From: Kiritimatiellia bacterium
Lineage (GTDB): Bacteria > Verrucomicrobiota > Kiritimatiellia > RFP12 > UBA1067
Reading direction: 5' to 3'
DNA: 64,000 bases
NCBI GenBank assembly: GCA_016296065.1
Contig: JAEDKA010000007.1
Location: 25,510 to 89,509 of the forward strand
In this document: positions 43,124 to 52,400 of the stretch, one piece after another
How positions within the stretch are numbered: the stretch's first letter is position 1
How the letters are laid out: each line of letters opens with the position of its first letter
Translations under genes and position numbers: made by a program
The notes under the pieces: model-generated
Told to the model about the DNA's origin: nothing
Database searches by the model: none
The model's input: the letters and a program-made list of their open reading frames with translations, nothing else

Positions 43124-46100
43124 ATGAAAAGTAAAACAGTTCTTGCAGTAGTTTCCGTAGCACTTGCACTGGTCTCTTCCGGCGACCAGACGGGCTGGAC
43201 CGTCGAGACTCTTAGCGCGTCGGACGCCTCAATTCTTCAGACATCCGGGACACTTCTCTACGCCTACCGCGGTGCCTCTGCGAGTTTGACCCTCGGTGAA
43301 GTGACGTTCCAGTCCGGGGCCGACCTTTCCTCTGCCAACATCGCGTATGACCCGGCGTTTTCCGCAGCCAATGTACAGGCGGCGTCGAATGCAAATACAA
43401 TCCGCGGGCTAGCATGGAGTTTCGGCTCCTCGTCAGGAATGAGCGATATCAAACTGACGGTAAGGGGACTCACGGCTGGACATCGGTATCTAGTTCAGAT
43501 ATTTGCTCACAACTCTTACGGCGATTCCTATATCACGATCGGAAGCGAGACCGCGGTCTCCATCCGTGACGGACAGTACGCGACAGTCTACGGCTCGTTC
43601 GATGCTTCTGGCTCCACGCATGACGTCGTGTTCTCGATGGGCGGGGCAGGCGGAGGGCGCTACGTCAACGCCATCCAGGTGCGCGACCTCGGCGGAAGCT
43701 CTGGTGGCGGGGACAATCCCGGCGGCGGCGATGAACCCGGCGGCGGCGATGAACCCGGCGGCGGCGATGAACCCGGCGGCGGCGATGAACCCGGCGGCGG
43801 AGACAATCCAGGCGGCGGAGACAATCCCGGTGGCGGCGATGAACCTGGCGGCGGGGAGATACTGCCGCCTCTGCCCGAGGGGTCGGATCCGTTGAAGATA
43901 TCGGAGATATGCCCCCGCCCGGACGAGCTTGACCCCAACGGACGCGAGTCGGGCTGGATCGAACTTAGGAACTGCGGCGACACGGAGATCGACCTTGCTG
44001 ACTACGAGATCGTCCGCGTGAACCGCGGAAAGGAGCTGAAGGCGAAGGGACGTCCTCTCGCTTCGCGCACGGTCGCTCCTGGCGCATACGCCGTCGTCTA
44101 CATGAGCGAGGAATACGACAATGTTGATTCTGGACAGACGCAGATCTACGACAACGACGTGATGGTCTGTCCCAGCAAGATTAGCCCGAAGAAATTCCCC
44201 ATGGTCGCGCTCTACAAGGGAGACGTTCTTCTTGAGCGGTTCGTGATTCCGGTCGACATTCCCGACGGACATTCGTTTGCGCCGGCAGGCGGCATGTTCC
44301 CCGCATACAAGGGCGAGGCGGGCGGGACGGACTTGACCGACAGTCTCCACATAACGGATTCCAACGCGGTCACGCGCGTAATCCTTCCGACGGCAACGAA
44401 GGGCGCGGTGAACAACCGCGCGGGTGAGGTCGCCTACGGACCGAACGCCGGGCCGCTGTACGGCGTAAAGCACGATCTCTCCGACTGGCATGCGTTCCCG
44501 CTTGCGAGGGAGAACGAGCCCTACCCCGTAACGCTTGCCGTCAATCCGCTCGGCTCGGCTGAGGGCGACGAGATCGTAAGCGTCCGCCTCGTCTATCGCC
44601 TGGACTATGCCCGCGGCGACCTCAACGAGACCGAGAAGTACGGCTCGGTCGAGATGACGAAGGGGGATTTCGCCGAGGGCGAGGGACAGCTCTGGACGGC
44701 TGTGATTCCATACCAGGAGAAGGCCGATCCGAACGCGGAGGACCTCCTTCGGTTCAAGGCGGGGCATCTCCTGCGCTGGGCGGCGCAGGTGACGGACAGC
44801 GCCGGGAACACGTGGCGCACTCCGTCGTTCCGCAACCCCGACGACGGATACGAATGGTACGGAACTCTAATTGAGCCGAGGGCGGACCAGATGTCCGCGA
44901 CTCTGCCGACCTGGCACATCTTCGTCGCGAAGCAGGGAGAGTCCGACATGAACCTCCAGTACGACAGCGGCCCGATGCAGGTGGACCACACGCGTTGGCC
45001 GTATGGCGTCCGCTGCGGCATTTTCGACTCACAGACCTCGAACTACTACGACAACGTGCGAATCGACGTACGCGGCAACACGACGGTGGACGTGCTGGGA
45101 ACGGCCGGCGGAAGGAAGTATTCGCACGGCCTCCGCTTCTCGAAGGTTCATCCGATGCAGTGCACGGATCCGTTCAGCGGAGAGAAGATCACCGTCCGCA
45201 AGACCTCGCTTCTGGCCGAACTCCAGGACCCCACGAACATGCGCTCCGACCTTTCAATGTATCTGCGGCGCAAGGCGGGGCAGGAGGTTCCGTTCGGCTA
45301 TCCCGTGCGCCTGCAGCGGAACGGTTCGTTCTTCCAGCTCGCCCAGCATTCGAACCGCTTCACCGACGAGTATCTCACGGACTACCTCGGCTACGACGAA
45401 CACGGCTGCGCCTTCAAGAATGTCGGAACGTGCGGCGGCGACAGGAACACCGGCGGCAATTCGTCGCAGGTACTTCCCGACGACGGGACGGACGTGATGG
45501 CGGAGCTTGATGCGTTCAAGGCCCTGCTGTGCGGCAACAGCAGCCAGACGGTTCGCATCCTCGGCCGTCTTGTGTCCGAAAGCACGAACGCCGTCGTCCG
45601 GCTCTACGACCTCCCGTCCTGGTTCAACTTCCTTGCTCTTTCGCGCATCACTCAGGAGTGCGACGACGACACCTCGACGCTGAACCTCTACTACGACCGC
45701 AACGGCACCGGCACGTGGCGTCCGCTGGCCTACGACCTCCATCAGTCGTTCGGCGTCTTCTGGGCGGGGACGGACCCCGGGCAGAACAAGAACGGACTCA
45801 TGGCGACGAACGACACGGCGAAGAGCCATCCGTTCCACGGCGGACTCTTCGCGCCGAAGGACCTCGGAATGGGCAACCGCGCGTATGAGGGAATCTACCA
45901 GACGCCCAAGTTCCGGCGACTGCTGGTGCGGCGCCTGCGCACGCTGATGGACGAGATACTCAAGGAGCCTGGGACGCCGAAGGAGCAGACTCCGTTCTGG
46001 ACGGACTACGTCATGCCGATGTACAACGCGATGAAGTCCGACAGTGACGAAGACCGTAGGCGTTCTCCGCTCAAGAAGCAGTATCCGCTCTATGTCTGGA

Positions 46101-47299
46101 GTCAGAGCGACATGACGTTCGAGGAGGGACTGGACGACATGTGGGACAACTACATTGTGCCACGCCGCAATCACTTCTACGTAACGCACTCTATCACCAA
46201 CACGGCGAAGGCGGTCGGATACGGCACCGAGCTCAACGCGGGCATCCCGCTCGCGCAGAGCGACATCTCCGTTCTCAAGGCGAAATTCGAAGTCGTCGCA
46301 GTTCCGGGCGGGGCGGTCGTGCGCAATCTCAACGAGGAGACGGTCGACATTTCCGGATGGAGGCTCTCCGGCGCGATGAACTTCACGTTCCCCGCGGGCT
46401 CGGTCATCGACCAGGCGTTCGGCGACGCGCCGGGCGAGGTGTTCGTCGTCTCCAACAGAATCGCCTACGTCGCGTCGCTCGAGGCTGCAGGCGTCGCGCT
46501 GACGGACCAGGTCATCCTCGGCAACGCGGAGGGCGGGTCCGGCATCGGCTACGCACTCGCGGATGCGCAGGGCGAGCCCGTCTTCGCGCCTGTTTCCGAG
46601 AGCGGACTCAGGTTCCACACGATCTACGGTTCGACCGTCGGGGACGGCAACACGGGCGAGTTCATCGTCTTGACGAACGTGTCGGAGAACGCGGCTGTTC
46701 TCAAGGGTGTCAGGGTTTCCGTGGCGAAGAGGGGAAAGAGCGGCGTGGAGGCGCCGAAGTGCCTGGTGACGCTCGGAGAGGGGACAGTCCCCGCATACGG
46801 GTCCGTCAGGCTCGACCAGGCGGACTACTCCGGCGCCGGATGGGACAAGATCACGAACGGGGCGATTTTCATCAAGATCGAAGATGCGGACGGGTCGGAG
46901 ATACAGAGCGGCTTCGCCAGCTTCGGGCTGTACCCTGAGTGCGACGGCGAGGGTTCGGCCCTGCGTGCCAAGCGGTTCGACAGCGATTCGCTGCTGCAGG
47001 AGAGCACGGACGACTGGGAGCCGGTCGCCGTGGTGTCCGGCGGTGCGGTGCCTGTTCCGGTGATAGGCGGCGCACAAGGCGCGGCTATCGTCGTGGGCGA
47101 AGGCAGCGTCTCCGTGACGATCGGCAACGCCGCGGCCGGACACCGGTACGGCTACAGGAAGTCCGCGACGATAGCCGGTCTCAAGTCCGCGCCGATAGTC
47201 TATCTCGGCGAGGTCGCGGTCTCCGACGGCGCGCTGACGCTCGACATCCCGAGGGATGAGAACGAGCAGTGCTGTTTCTATCAGGTTGTAGCCCAATAA
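43124..47299 (+). CDS. Secreted CotH-kinase/lamin-tail protein with beta-module and CFYQ C-terminal domain, 1391 aa
   Basis: A signal peptide (TVLAVVSVALALVSS) is followed by one NAIQVR beta-module (~22-190), a GGGDEP/GGGDNP linker (43700-43858) and a lamin-tail-like domain (SEICPRPDELDPNGRESGWI, ~250-330). A CotH domain occupies ~590-890: VRIDVRGNTTVDVLGTAGGR, KTSLLAELQDPTNMRSDL, LQRNGSFFQLAQHSNRFTDE and YDLHQSFGVFW. Two further lamin-tail-like segments lie at ~1045-1150 and ~1160-1270, then the ~75-residue domain ending CFYQVVAQ. CotH proteins are atypical protein kinases first known from spore coats; in non-sporulating anaerobes they occur in large secreted carbohydrate-active proteins. 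A REP palindrome (46780-46792) is read through in frame. Its role in the glycan locus is unknown. Confidence 0.75.
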   Translation: MKSKTVLAVVSVALALVSSGDQTGWTVETLSASDASILQTSGTLLYAYRGASASLTLGEVTFQSGADLSSANIAYDPAFSAANVQAASNANTIRGLAWSFGSSSGMSDIKLTVRGLTAGHRYLVQIFAHNSYGDSYITIGSETAVSIRDGQYATVYGSFDASGSTHDVVFSMGGAGGGRYVNAIQVRDLGGSSGGGDNPGGGDEPGGGDEPGGGDEPGGGDEPGGGDNPGGGDNPGGGDEPGGGEILPPLPEGSDPLKISEICPRPDELDPNGRESGWIELRNCGDTEIDLADYEIVRVNRGKELKAKGRPLASRTVAPGAYAVVYMSEEYDNVDSGQTQIYDNDVMVCPSKISPKKFPMVALYKGDVLLERFVIPVDIPDGHSFAPAGGMFPAYKGEAGGTDLTDSLHITDSNAVTRVILPTATKGAVNNRAGEVAYGPNAGPLYGVKHDLSDWHAFPLARENEPYPVTLAVNPLGSAEGDEIVSVRLVYRLDYARGDLNETEKYGSVEMTKGDFAEGEGQLWTAVIPYQEKADPNAEDLLRFKAGHLLRWAAQVTDSAGNTWRTPSFRNPDDGYEWYGTLIEPRADQMSATLPTWHIFVAKQGESDMNLQYDSGPMQVDHTRWPYGVRCGIFDSQTSNYYDNVRIDVRGNTTVDVLGTAGGRKYSHGLRFSKVHPMQCTDPFSGEKITVRKTSLLAELQDPTNMRSDLSMYLRRKAGQEVPFGYPVRLQRNGSFFQLAQHSNRFTDEYLTDYLGYDEHGCAFKNVGTCGGDRNTGGNSSQVLPDDGTDVMAELDAFKALLCGNSSQTVRILGRLVSESTNAVVRLYDLPSWFNFLALSRITQECDDDTSTLNLYYDRNGTGTWRPLAYDLHQSFGVFWAGTDPGQNKNGLMATNDTAKSHPFHGGLFAPKDLGMGNRAYEGIYQTPKFRRLLVRRLRTLMDEILKEPGTPKEQTPFWTDYVMPMYNAMKSDSDEDRRRSPLKKQYPLYVWSQSDMTFEEGLDDMWDNYIVPRRNHFYVTHSITNTAKAVGYGTELNAGIPLAQSDISVLKAKFEVVAVPGGAVVRNLNEETVDISGWRLSGAMNFTFPAGSVIDQAFGDAPGEVFVVSNRIAYVASLEAAGVALTDQVILGNAEGGSGIGYALADAQGEPVFAPVSESGLRFHTIYGSTVGDGNTGEFIVLTNVSENAAVLKGVRVSVAKRGKSGVEAPKCLVTLGEGTVPAYGSVRLDQADYSGAGWDKITNGAIFIKIEDADGSEIQSGFASFGLYPECDGEGSALRAKRFDSDSLLQESTDDWEPVAVVSGGAVPVPVIGGAQGAAIVVGEGSVSVTIGNAAAGHRYGYRKSATIAGLKSAPIVYLGEVAVSDGALTLDIPRDENEQCCFYQVVAQ
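43700..43858 (+). repeat. In-frame GGGDEP/GGGDNP minisatellite
   Basis: Eight or nine 18-bp units with nearly identical DNA (GGCGGCGATGAACCC core) encode a flexible acidic Gly-Pro linker. Near-identity of the units implies recent expansion. Confidence 0.8.
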
Positions 47300-47321
47300 C
47301 AAAGATCATATGGGAGTAAAG

Positions 47322-49367
47322 ATGAAGGCATGTCTTGTATTCGCGGTTCTAGTCGTCGGAACGGTCTTTGCAGGACAGAACATTCCCTGCGAGCAGTTTG
47401 ACGTCTCGAAGGTCGTGCGCGGAAAAGGCGCGGTCGAAGTAGCCTGCACCGCGATCGAGAAGCGCTTCTCCACGGCGGCGCACAAGCACTTTTTCGGAAT
47501 GCGGATGCCCGCGCCGTTTGCCGTGGAGATTCCGCTCGGCGGAGAGGCGCTTTCGTTCGAGGCTTCGTGCGGCGTTGACAAGTCGGGCGCGAAGGGTGCG
47601 GTCGTGCTGCGCGTTCTCGGAGACGGAAAGGAGCTTTGGGCTTCGCCGTCCACGGCCTTCGGCGACAAGGATGAAGTAAAGGTCTGCGTCGACGTGTCGG
47701 GCGTAAATGCGATGACGCTTGCTGTCGATCCAGTCGAGGGTACTGGTGACGGCGTTCTCGCCGTATGGGGCGAGGCGCGCGTCACATGCCGTGACGGCGC
47801 GGTGCTTCCCAGCGATGTGCGGCGCACCTCGCGCCAGCTTGGCGTCCTCACGCCGGGCGCGGCGGATGCGCCGCGCATTAACGGTCCTCGCGTCTATGGC
47901 GTGAGGCCCGGGAAGCCGATCCTCTACCGTGTCCCCGTTACGGGACAGAGGCCGATGAAGCTGAAAGTTGAATGTTCAGAGTCGGGCCTGTCATTCGACC
48001 CAGACACGCAAGTCCTCTCCGGCTCAATCAAAGAGCCTGGCGAATACACGGTTGCGATTGTAGCGGAAAACTCCAGTGGCAAGGCGGAGAAGACGTTGAC
48101 GATCAAGGTCGGGGAGAAGATCGGCCTCACGCCGGCGCTCGGCTGGAGCAGCTGGAACGCGTTCGGCGGCAGCGTGTCGGACGCGAAGGTGCGCGCGGCG
48201 GCGGACGCGCTCGTCGCGACGGGCCTTGCGGACCACGGCTACTCGTACGTCAACATCGACGACTTCTGGCAGAACATCCCCGAACGTGCGAAGGAGGATC
48301 CCGACCTCGACGGACCGCTGCGCGACGCCGAAGGCCGCATTGCCGCGAACAGGCGCTTCCCCGACATGAAGGGGCTTGTGGACTACATCCATGCGAAGGG
48401 ACTCAAGGCCGGCATATACTCGAGCCCCGGACCTTACACCTGCGGCCGTGCCGTGGGGAGCTGGCAGCACGAGGAGTTCGACGCGAAGACCTTCGCGGAC
48501 TGGGGGTTCGACTACCTCAAGCACGACTGGTGCTTCTACGACGACGTCGCCTTCGGCAAGGGGCTCGACCGCGCGATGTATCCGTATCTCGTAATGGGGC
48601 GCGCACTCGCACACCAGGAACGCGACATCTACTTCTCGCTCTGCCAGTACGGAATGGAGAACGTGAGCGCGTGGGGGCGGCTCGTCGGCGCGCAGAGCTG
48701 GCGCACGACGGGCGACGTGTTCGACACCTGGAGTTCGGTCTCGGCCGCAATCGAGAAGCAGAAGAAGCTCTTCTACTACACGGAGCCCGGCGCGTGGAAC
48801 GACCCCGACATGCTCTGCGTCGGAAATGTATGCTGGAACGACGGAAGGCCCACGCGCCTTGCGCCGAACGAGCAGTATACTCACGTGTCGCTCTGGGCGC
48901 TGCTCGCGGCACCGATGCTCATCGGCTGCGACCTTACGAAGATCGACGACTTCACGCTTTCGCTCCTCTCGAACGACGAGGTAATCGACATCGACCAGGA
49001 TCCGCTCGGAAAGGGCGCGGGGTGCATCGCCGAAGGGGATGAATGGGAGATATGGGCGCGTCCGCTCGAGGACGGGTCAATCGCCGCCGGACTATACAAC
49101 AAGTCAAGTCGTGAGCAGACGGTTGTCTTTGACCTCGAGGCTGCCGGGCTCATGTGCAAGTGGCGCGTGCGGGACGTGTGGCGGCAGGATGATATCGGCG
49201 TCTTCCTCGGCAAATACGAGGCCGTCGTGCCGGGACATGCGACGCATCTTGTGCGGCTGTTCCCGCTTCCGTGCGGACACCTGCGCGAGGGGATGGACGA
49301 CATCCGCGAAAATGCCTGGCGTCTTCTCCGCGCGAAGGACCTTTCCAAGGGCACCCTACTTTTGTAG
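47322..49367 (+). CDS. Alpha-galactosidase, GH27, with N-terminal NPCBM-like domain, 681 aa
   Basis: The start at 47322 follows GGGAG; the in-frame ATG at 47310 lacks a ribosome site. A signal peptide (MKACLVFAVLVVGTVFAG) is followed by an NPCBM-like sandwich (~30-165), an Ig-like Put. linker, and the GH27 barrel from ~268: LTPALGWSSWNAFGG, YVNIDDFWQ, GLKAGIYSSPGPYTC, FDYLKHDWCFYDD (nucleophile Asp ~402), SWRTTGDVFDTW (acid/base Asp ~465) and GAWNDPDML. It hydrolyses terminal alpha-galactose, or alpha-GalNAc in some members. Its stop codon lies inside the next operator palindrome. It is the second gene of the operator-4 unit. Confidence 0.9.
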   Translation: MKACLVFAVLVVGTVFAGQNIPCEQFDVSKVVRGKGAVEVACTAIEKRFSTAAHKHFFGMRMPAPFAVEIPLGGEALSFEASCGVDKSGAKGAVVLRVLGDGKELWASPSTAFGDKDEVKVCVDVSGVNAMTLAVDPVEGTGDGVLAVWGEARVTCRDGAVLPSDVRRTSRQLGVLTPGAADAPRINGPRVYGVRPGKPILYRVPVTGQRPMKLKVECSESGLSFDPDTQVLSGSIKEPGEYTVAIVAENSSGKAEKTLTIKVGEKIGLTPALGWSSWNAFGGSVSDAKVRAAADALVATGLADHGYSYVNIDDFWQNIPERAKEDPDLDGPLRDAEGRIAANRRFPDMKGLVDYIHAKGLKAGIYSSPGPYTCGRAVGSWQHEEFDAKTFADWGFDYLKHDWCFYDDVAFGKGLDRAMYPYLVMGRALAHQERDIYFSLCQYGMENVSAWGRLVGAQSWRTTGDVFDTWSSVSAAIEKQKKLFYYTEPGAWNDPDMLCVGNVCWNDGRPTRLAPNEQYTHVSLWALLAAPMLIGCDLTKIDDFTLSLLSNDEVIDIDQDPLGKGAGCIAEGDEWEIWARPLEDGSIAAGLYNKSSREQTVVFDLEAAGLMCKWRVRDVWRQDDIGVFLGKYEAVVPGHATHLVRLFPLPCGHLREGMDDIRENAWRLLRAKDLSKGTLLL

Positions 49368-49399
49368 GGATTGCTCTTCGTAGCGGACAATGCTATAAT
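49354..49399 (+). promoter_or_regulatory. Composite operator/promoter 5, overlapping the GH27 stop codon
   Basis: CCCTAC-TTTT-GTAGGG (49354-49369); the TAG stop of the upstream gene is at 49365-49367. -35 TTGCTC (49371-49376), 17 bp, TATAAT (49394-49399). Confidence 0.85.
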
Positions 49400-49431
49400 T
49401 GCCTCAGAATCTGAAACCTAGGAGGCTTGTC

Positions 49432-52400
49432 ATGGGAGCATTGAACCGCACTTTCAACACTTTTGCCGCGATTGCGTTCGCGTCTGTCCTTTCGGTTTGC
49501 GCTGCCGACTACGACTATGAAGTCGAGTTCGTGAAGTCCGCGCATGGCAGCGTCGTCAAGACGGACCTGCTGCCCGAGGGCGGGCTCACGTTCAAGATCG
49601 AACTCATGTTCGAGGGTCCGTTCAACCAGATATTCGGCGGCAAGTTCGACCACGCGAAGAATACCACGGCGTTCTTCGGACAGGAGGACGCCGAGGATGC
49701 GGATGGGTTCCGCGACCTCTACAACCTGGCGCTTGGCGGACACGAGGCGCAGACGTACCAGACGTTCGTGAGCCTCGGGCGCAAGAGCCGCGGCAAGTGG
49801 ATTCACTGCGGCCTCCAGGAAGTCAACGACACCGTCATCGGTTCGCGCATTGCGATCGTCTACGACGGACGGAACGTCTCGTGGGGAAGCTTTCGCATGA
49901 AGCTCGAAGGCGAGCGCACGGCGACTGGAAAGGTTCCTGTCTCGTTCTTCGGCATGACGTGCGCGGACGGGACGCCCAAGTCATATGCCTGCTACGACAT
50001 GTCGCTCTACGGCGCGTCGTTCTACAGGGACGGCAAGCAGGTCGCCGAGTTCGTGCCCGTCGTGAAGGGCGGCGTCGCAGGGCTCTACGAGAAGGTCTCG
50101 AAGAAGTTCTACGCGAGCGCCACGGCTGTTCCGCTGACGGCCGGCCCGAAGGCCGAGAAGAAGAAGGAACTTGTGGCAAGGCGGAACGGAAAAACGGCGG
50201 CCATTGATTTTTCGGTGCCGGTTTTCGAAGATGACTTCACGAACCCCAAGGTGTTCGCGGAGCGGTGGGACTTCCGCGGGCACGCGCAGAAGGAGATCGA
50301 GGTGAAGGACGGCGCGGTGCGCGTTCCGAGCGGCAACACAGGCGACGGCATCCAGTGGAAGGGCGAGCTTCCCGACGAGTGCGCTGTCGAGGCCGATTTC
50401 GTGTGCTATCCCGAGTGGAGCAAGATCAAGGATCCGAAGGACGGCGACTACCACTGGGCGTCGATGGGCTGCGACTACGGCAACTACGGCGTCAGGAGCG
50501 ACGGATACGGCGTGAGCCTCTACGCGCCGGCGGAAGGCCAGGCGACGCGCAGCTGCTATCCGTGGATCGCCAACTTCAAGGAGGGCGAGCCGGTGACGGT
50601 CCGCTTCGAACGCCGCAAGATTGGCGACAAGATGATGGGCTACACGTTCCTCATCAACGGCGTCCAGGCAAACTACTTCACCGCACCGACGCCGAAGAAG
50701 AAGGTCGGCTTTGACGGAGTGGCGAGGTCGAATCCGCTCGTCATCGACAACTTCCAGTGTCCTTTCGAGGTCCGCCGCGTCACGATATACGCGCTGCAGG
50801 GCGACGACAGTCCGAACCTCATCGCGAACTCGGGCTTCGAATACGACAGCGACGGAGTGCCGCCGCACTACTGCAACCGCAACTTCTGCGCGATGGACAA
50901 GGTGTCCGTCGAGGACTACAAGGAGAAGTACCTCAAGTGCTTCATGGTCGACCGAAATGAGAAGCACTCAGGCAAGCAGTCGCTCCGGCTCAACATCGGG
51001 CCGTTCGTCCGCAGCTTCGACTTCTTCACCTGGAACACCCCGACCCAGAAGGGCAGGAGCGCGGTCCTCTCCGTGTGGGCCAAGGCGTCCGAACCCGGCG
51101 TCAAGTTCAAGCTGAAGCTGTCGAACGAGGCGAAGATCGTGGACCTGACGACGAAGTGGACTCGCTACGAGGTAACGACGACGAACATGCCCTCGCCCGG
51201 GATCTTCAGCCCCGTCTGGTTCGACGTGCCGGATCTCCATCAGCGCACGACCGAGGCGTCCATCTGGCTCGACGACCTCCAGCTCGAGATGGTCGACGCG
51301 CCGGAGGGAGGGTTCGACAGCGCGAAGACATATGCGACGGAGTACAAGCCGAAATCCGGCGACGCGGCGAACTTCACGCTCGGGAAGCCCACTCCCCACG
51401 CGAGGCCGGAGCGAAAGACCCCCTACACCGCGGCGGAGAACGCGCTCTGCGGATACACGGTCCCGGCGGAGGGGCTCATTCTCGGACACTACGACTTCTA
51501 CATGAACGAGAAGACGGCGGGTTTCCGCGTGTGGGACGCGAACGGGGGCTTCGAGGAGGTGTCGGTCGACATTTCGAAGATGGCGTACGGGACAAACTCC
51601 GTCACGGTAAAGGCGCTCGGGAAGGAGTGGAAAAGCGAGGTGCGCAAGCTTCCGTTCAAAAAGGGCGCGACGCAGATCAACCAGTGGTCGCGCACGCTCG
51701 TCCACGACGGGGAGAAGGTGTTCATGAGCTCGCCGTGCCTCATCGGACGCGAGAACGCGCCGCAGGCGGACGGGACGTCGAAGCAGGTCGACATCATTTG
51801 CGACGCGGGGTTCAAGTACCTGAACCTTCAGAACAACCTGAACGTCCGCGACATCGAGATGAACCAGAAGACGCTCGCCTACGCGGCGAAGAAGGGTCTC
51901 AAGTTCACGGTCTGGACGGGCGAGGGACAGACCCTCGACGACGTCGGCGAGATCAAGAGATGGGAGGACAACTCGGCGACGGACTGGTCGCGGGAGAAGA
52001 TGTACCGCATGCTCGACAGCGAGAACGTCATCAACTGGCTTGTCCTCGACGAGCCGGAATATCGCAAGGCGGACGAGTGCAAGGCGTTCATGGAGCGCAC
52101 CAAGAAGCTCTTCCCATACAACCCCGTGCAGATGAACAACTGCTGGATGGGCATCTCGGGGCGCTTCGCGGGTCTGCCGACGGACATCCTGATGGTCGAC
52201 TACTACCTCACCTGCGACGGCACGACGCTCGACATGGTCGTCTCAAAGGTCGACGTTCTCCGATCCATCGCGCCCGGCAAGCCATGCTGGTACTTTATGG
52301 AGAGCGAGAACTCGCTGCATCCGCGCATCCCGTCGTACAAGGAGCAGATCGCGCAGTGCTGGGGCTCGATTGCCGCCGGTGCGTCGGGACTAAGCTGGTT

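Noticed and set aside
43124..47299. CotH domain as evidence of sporulation
   Set aside because: No other spore genes are seen, and CotH-type kinases also occur in secreted proteins of non-sporulating bacteria.
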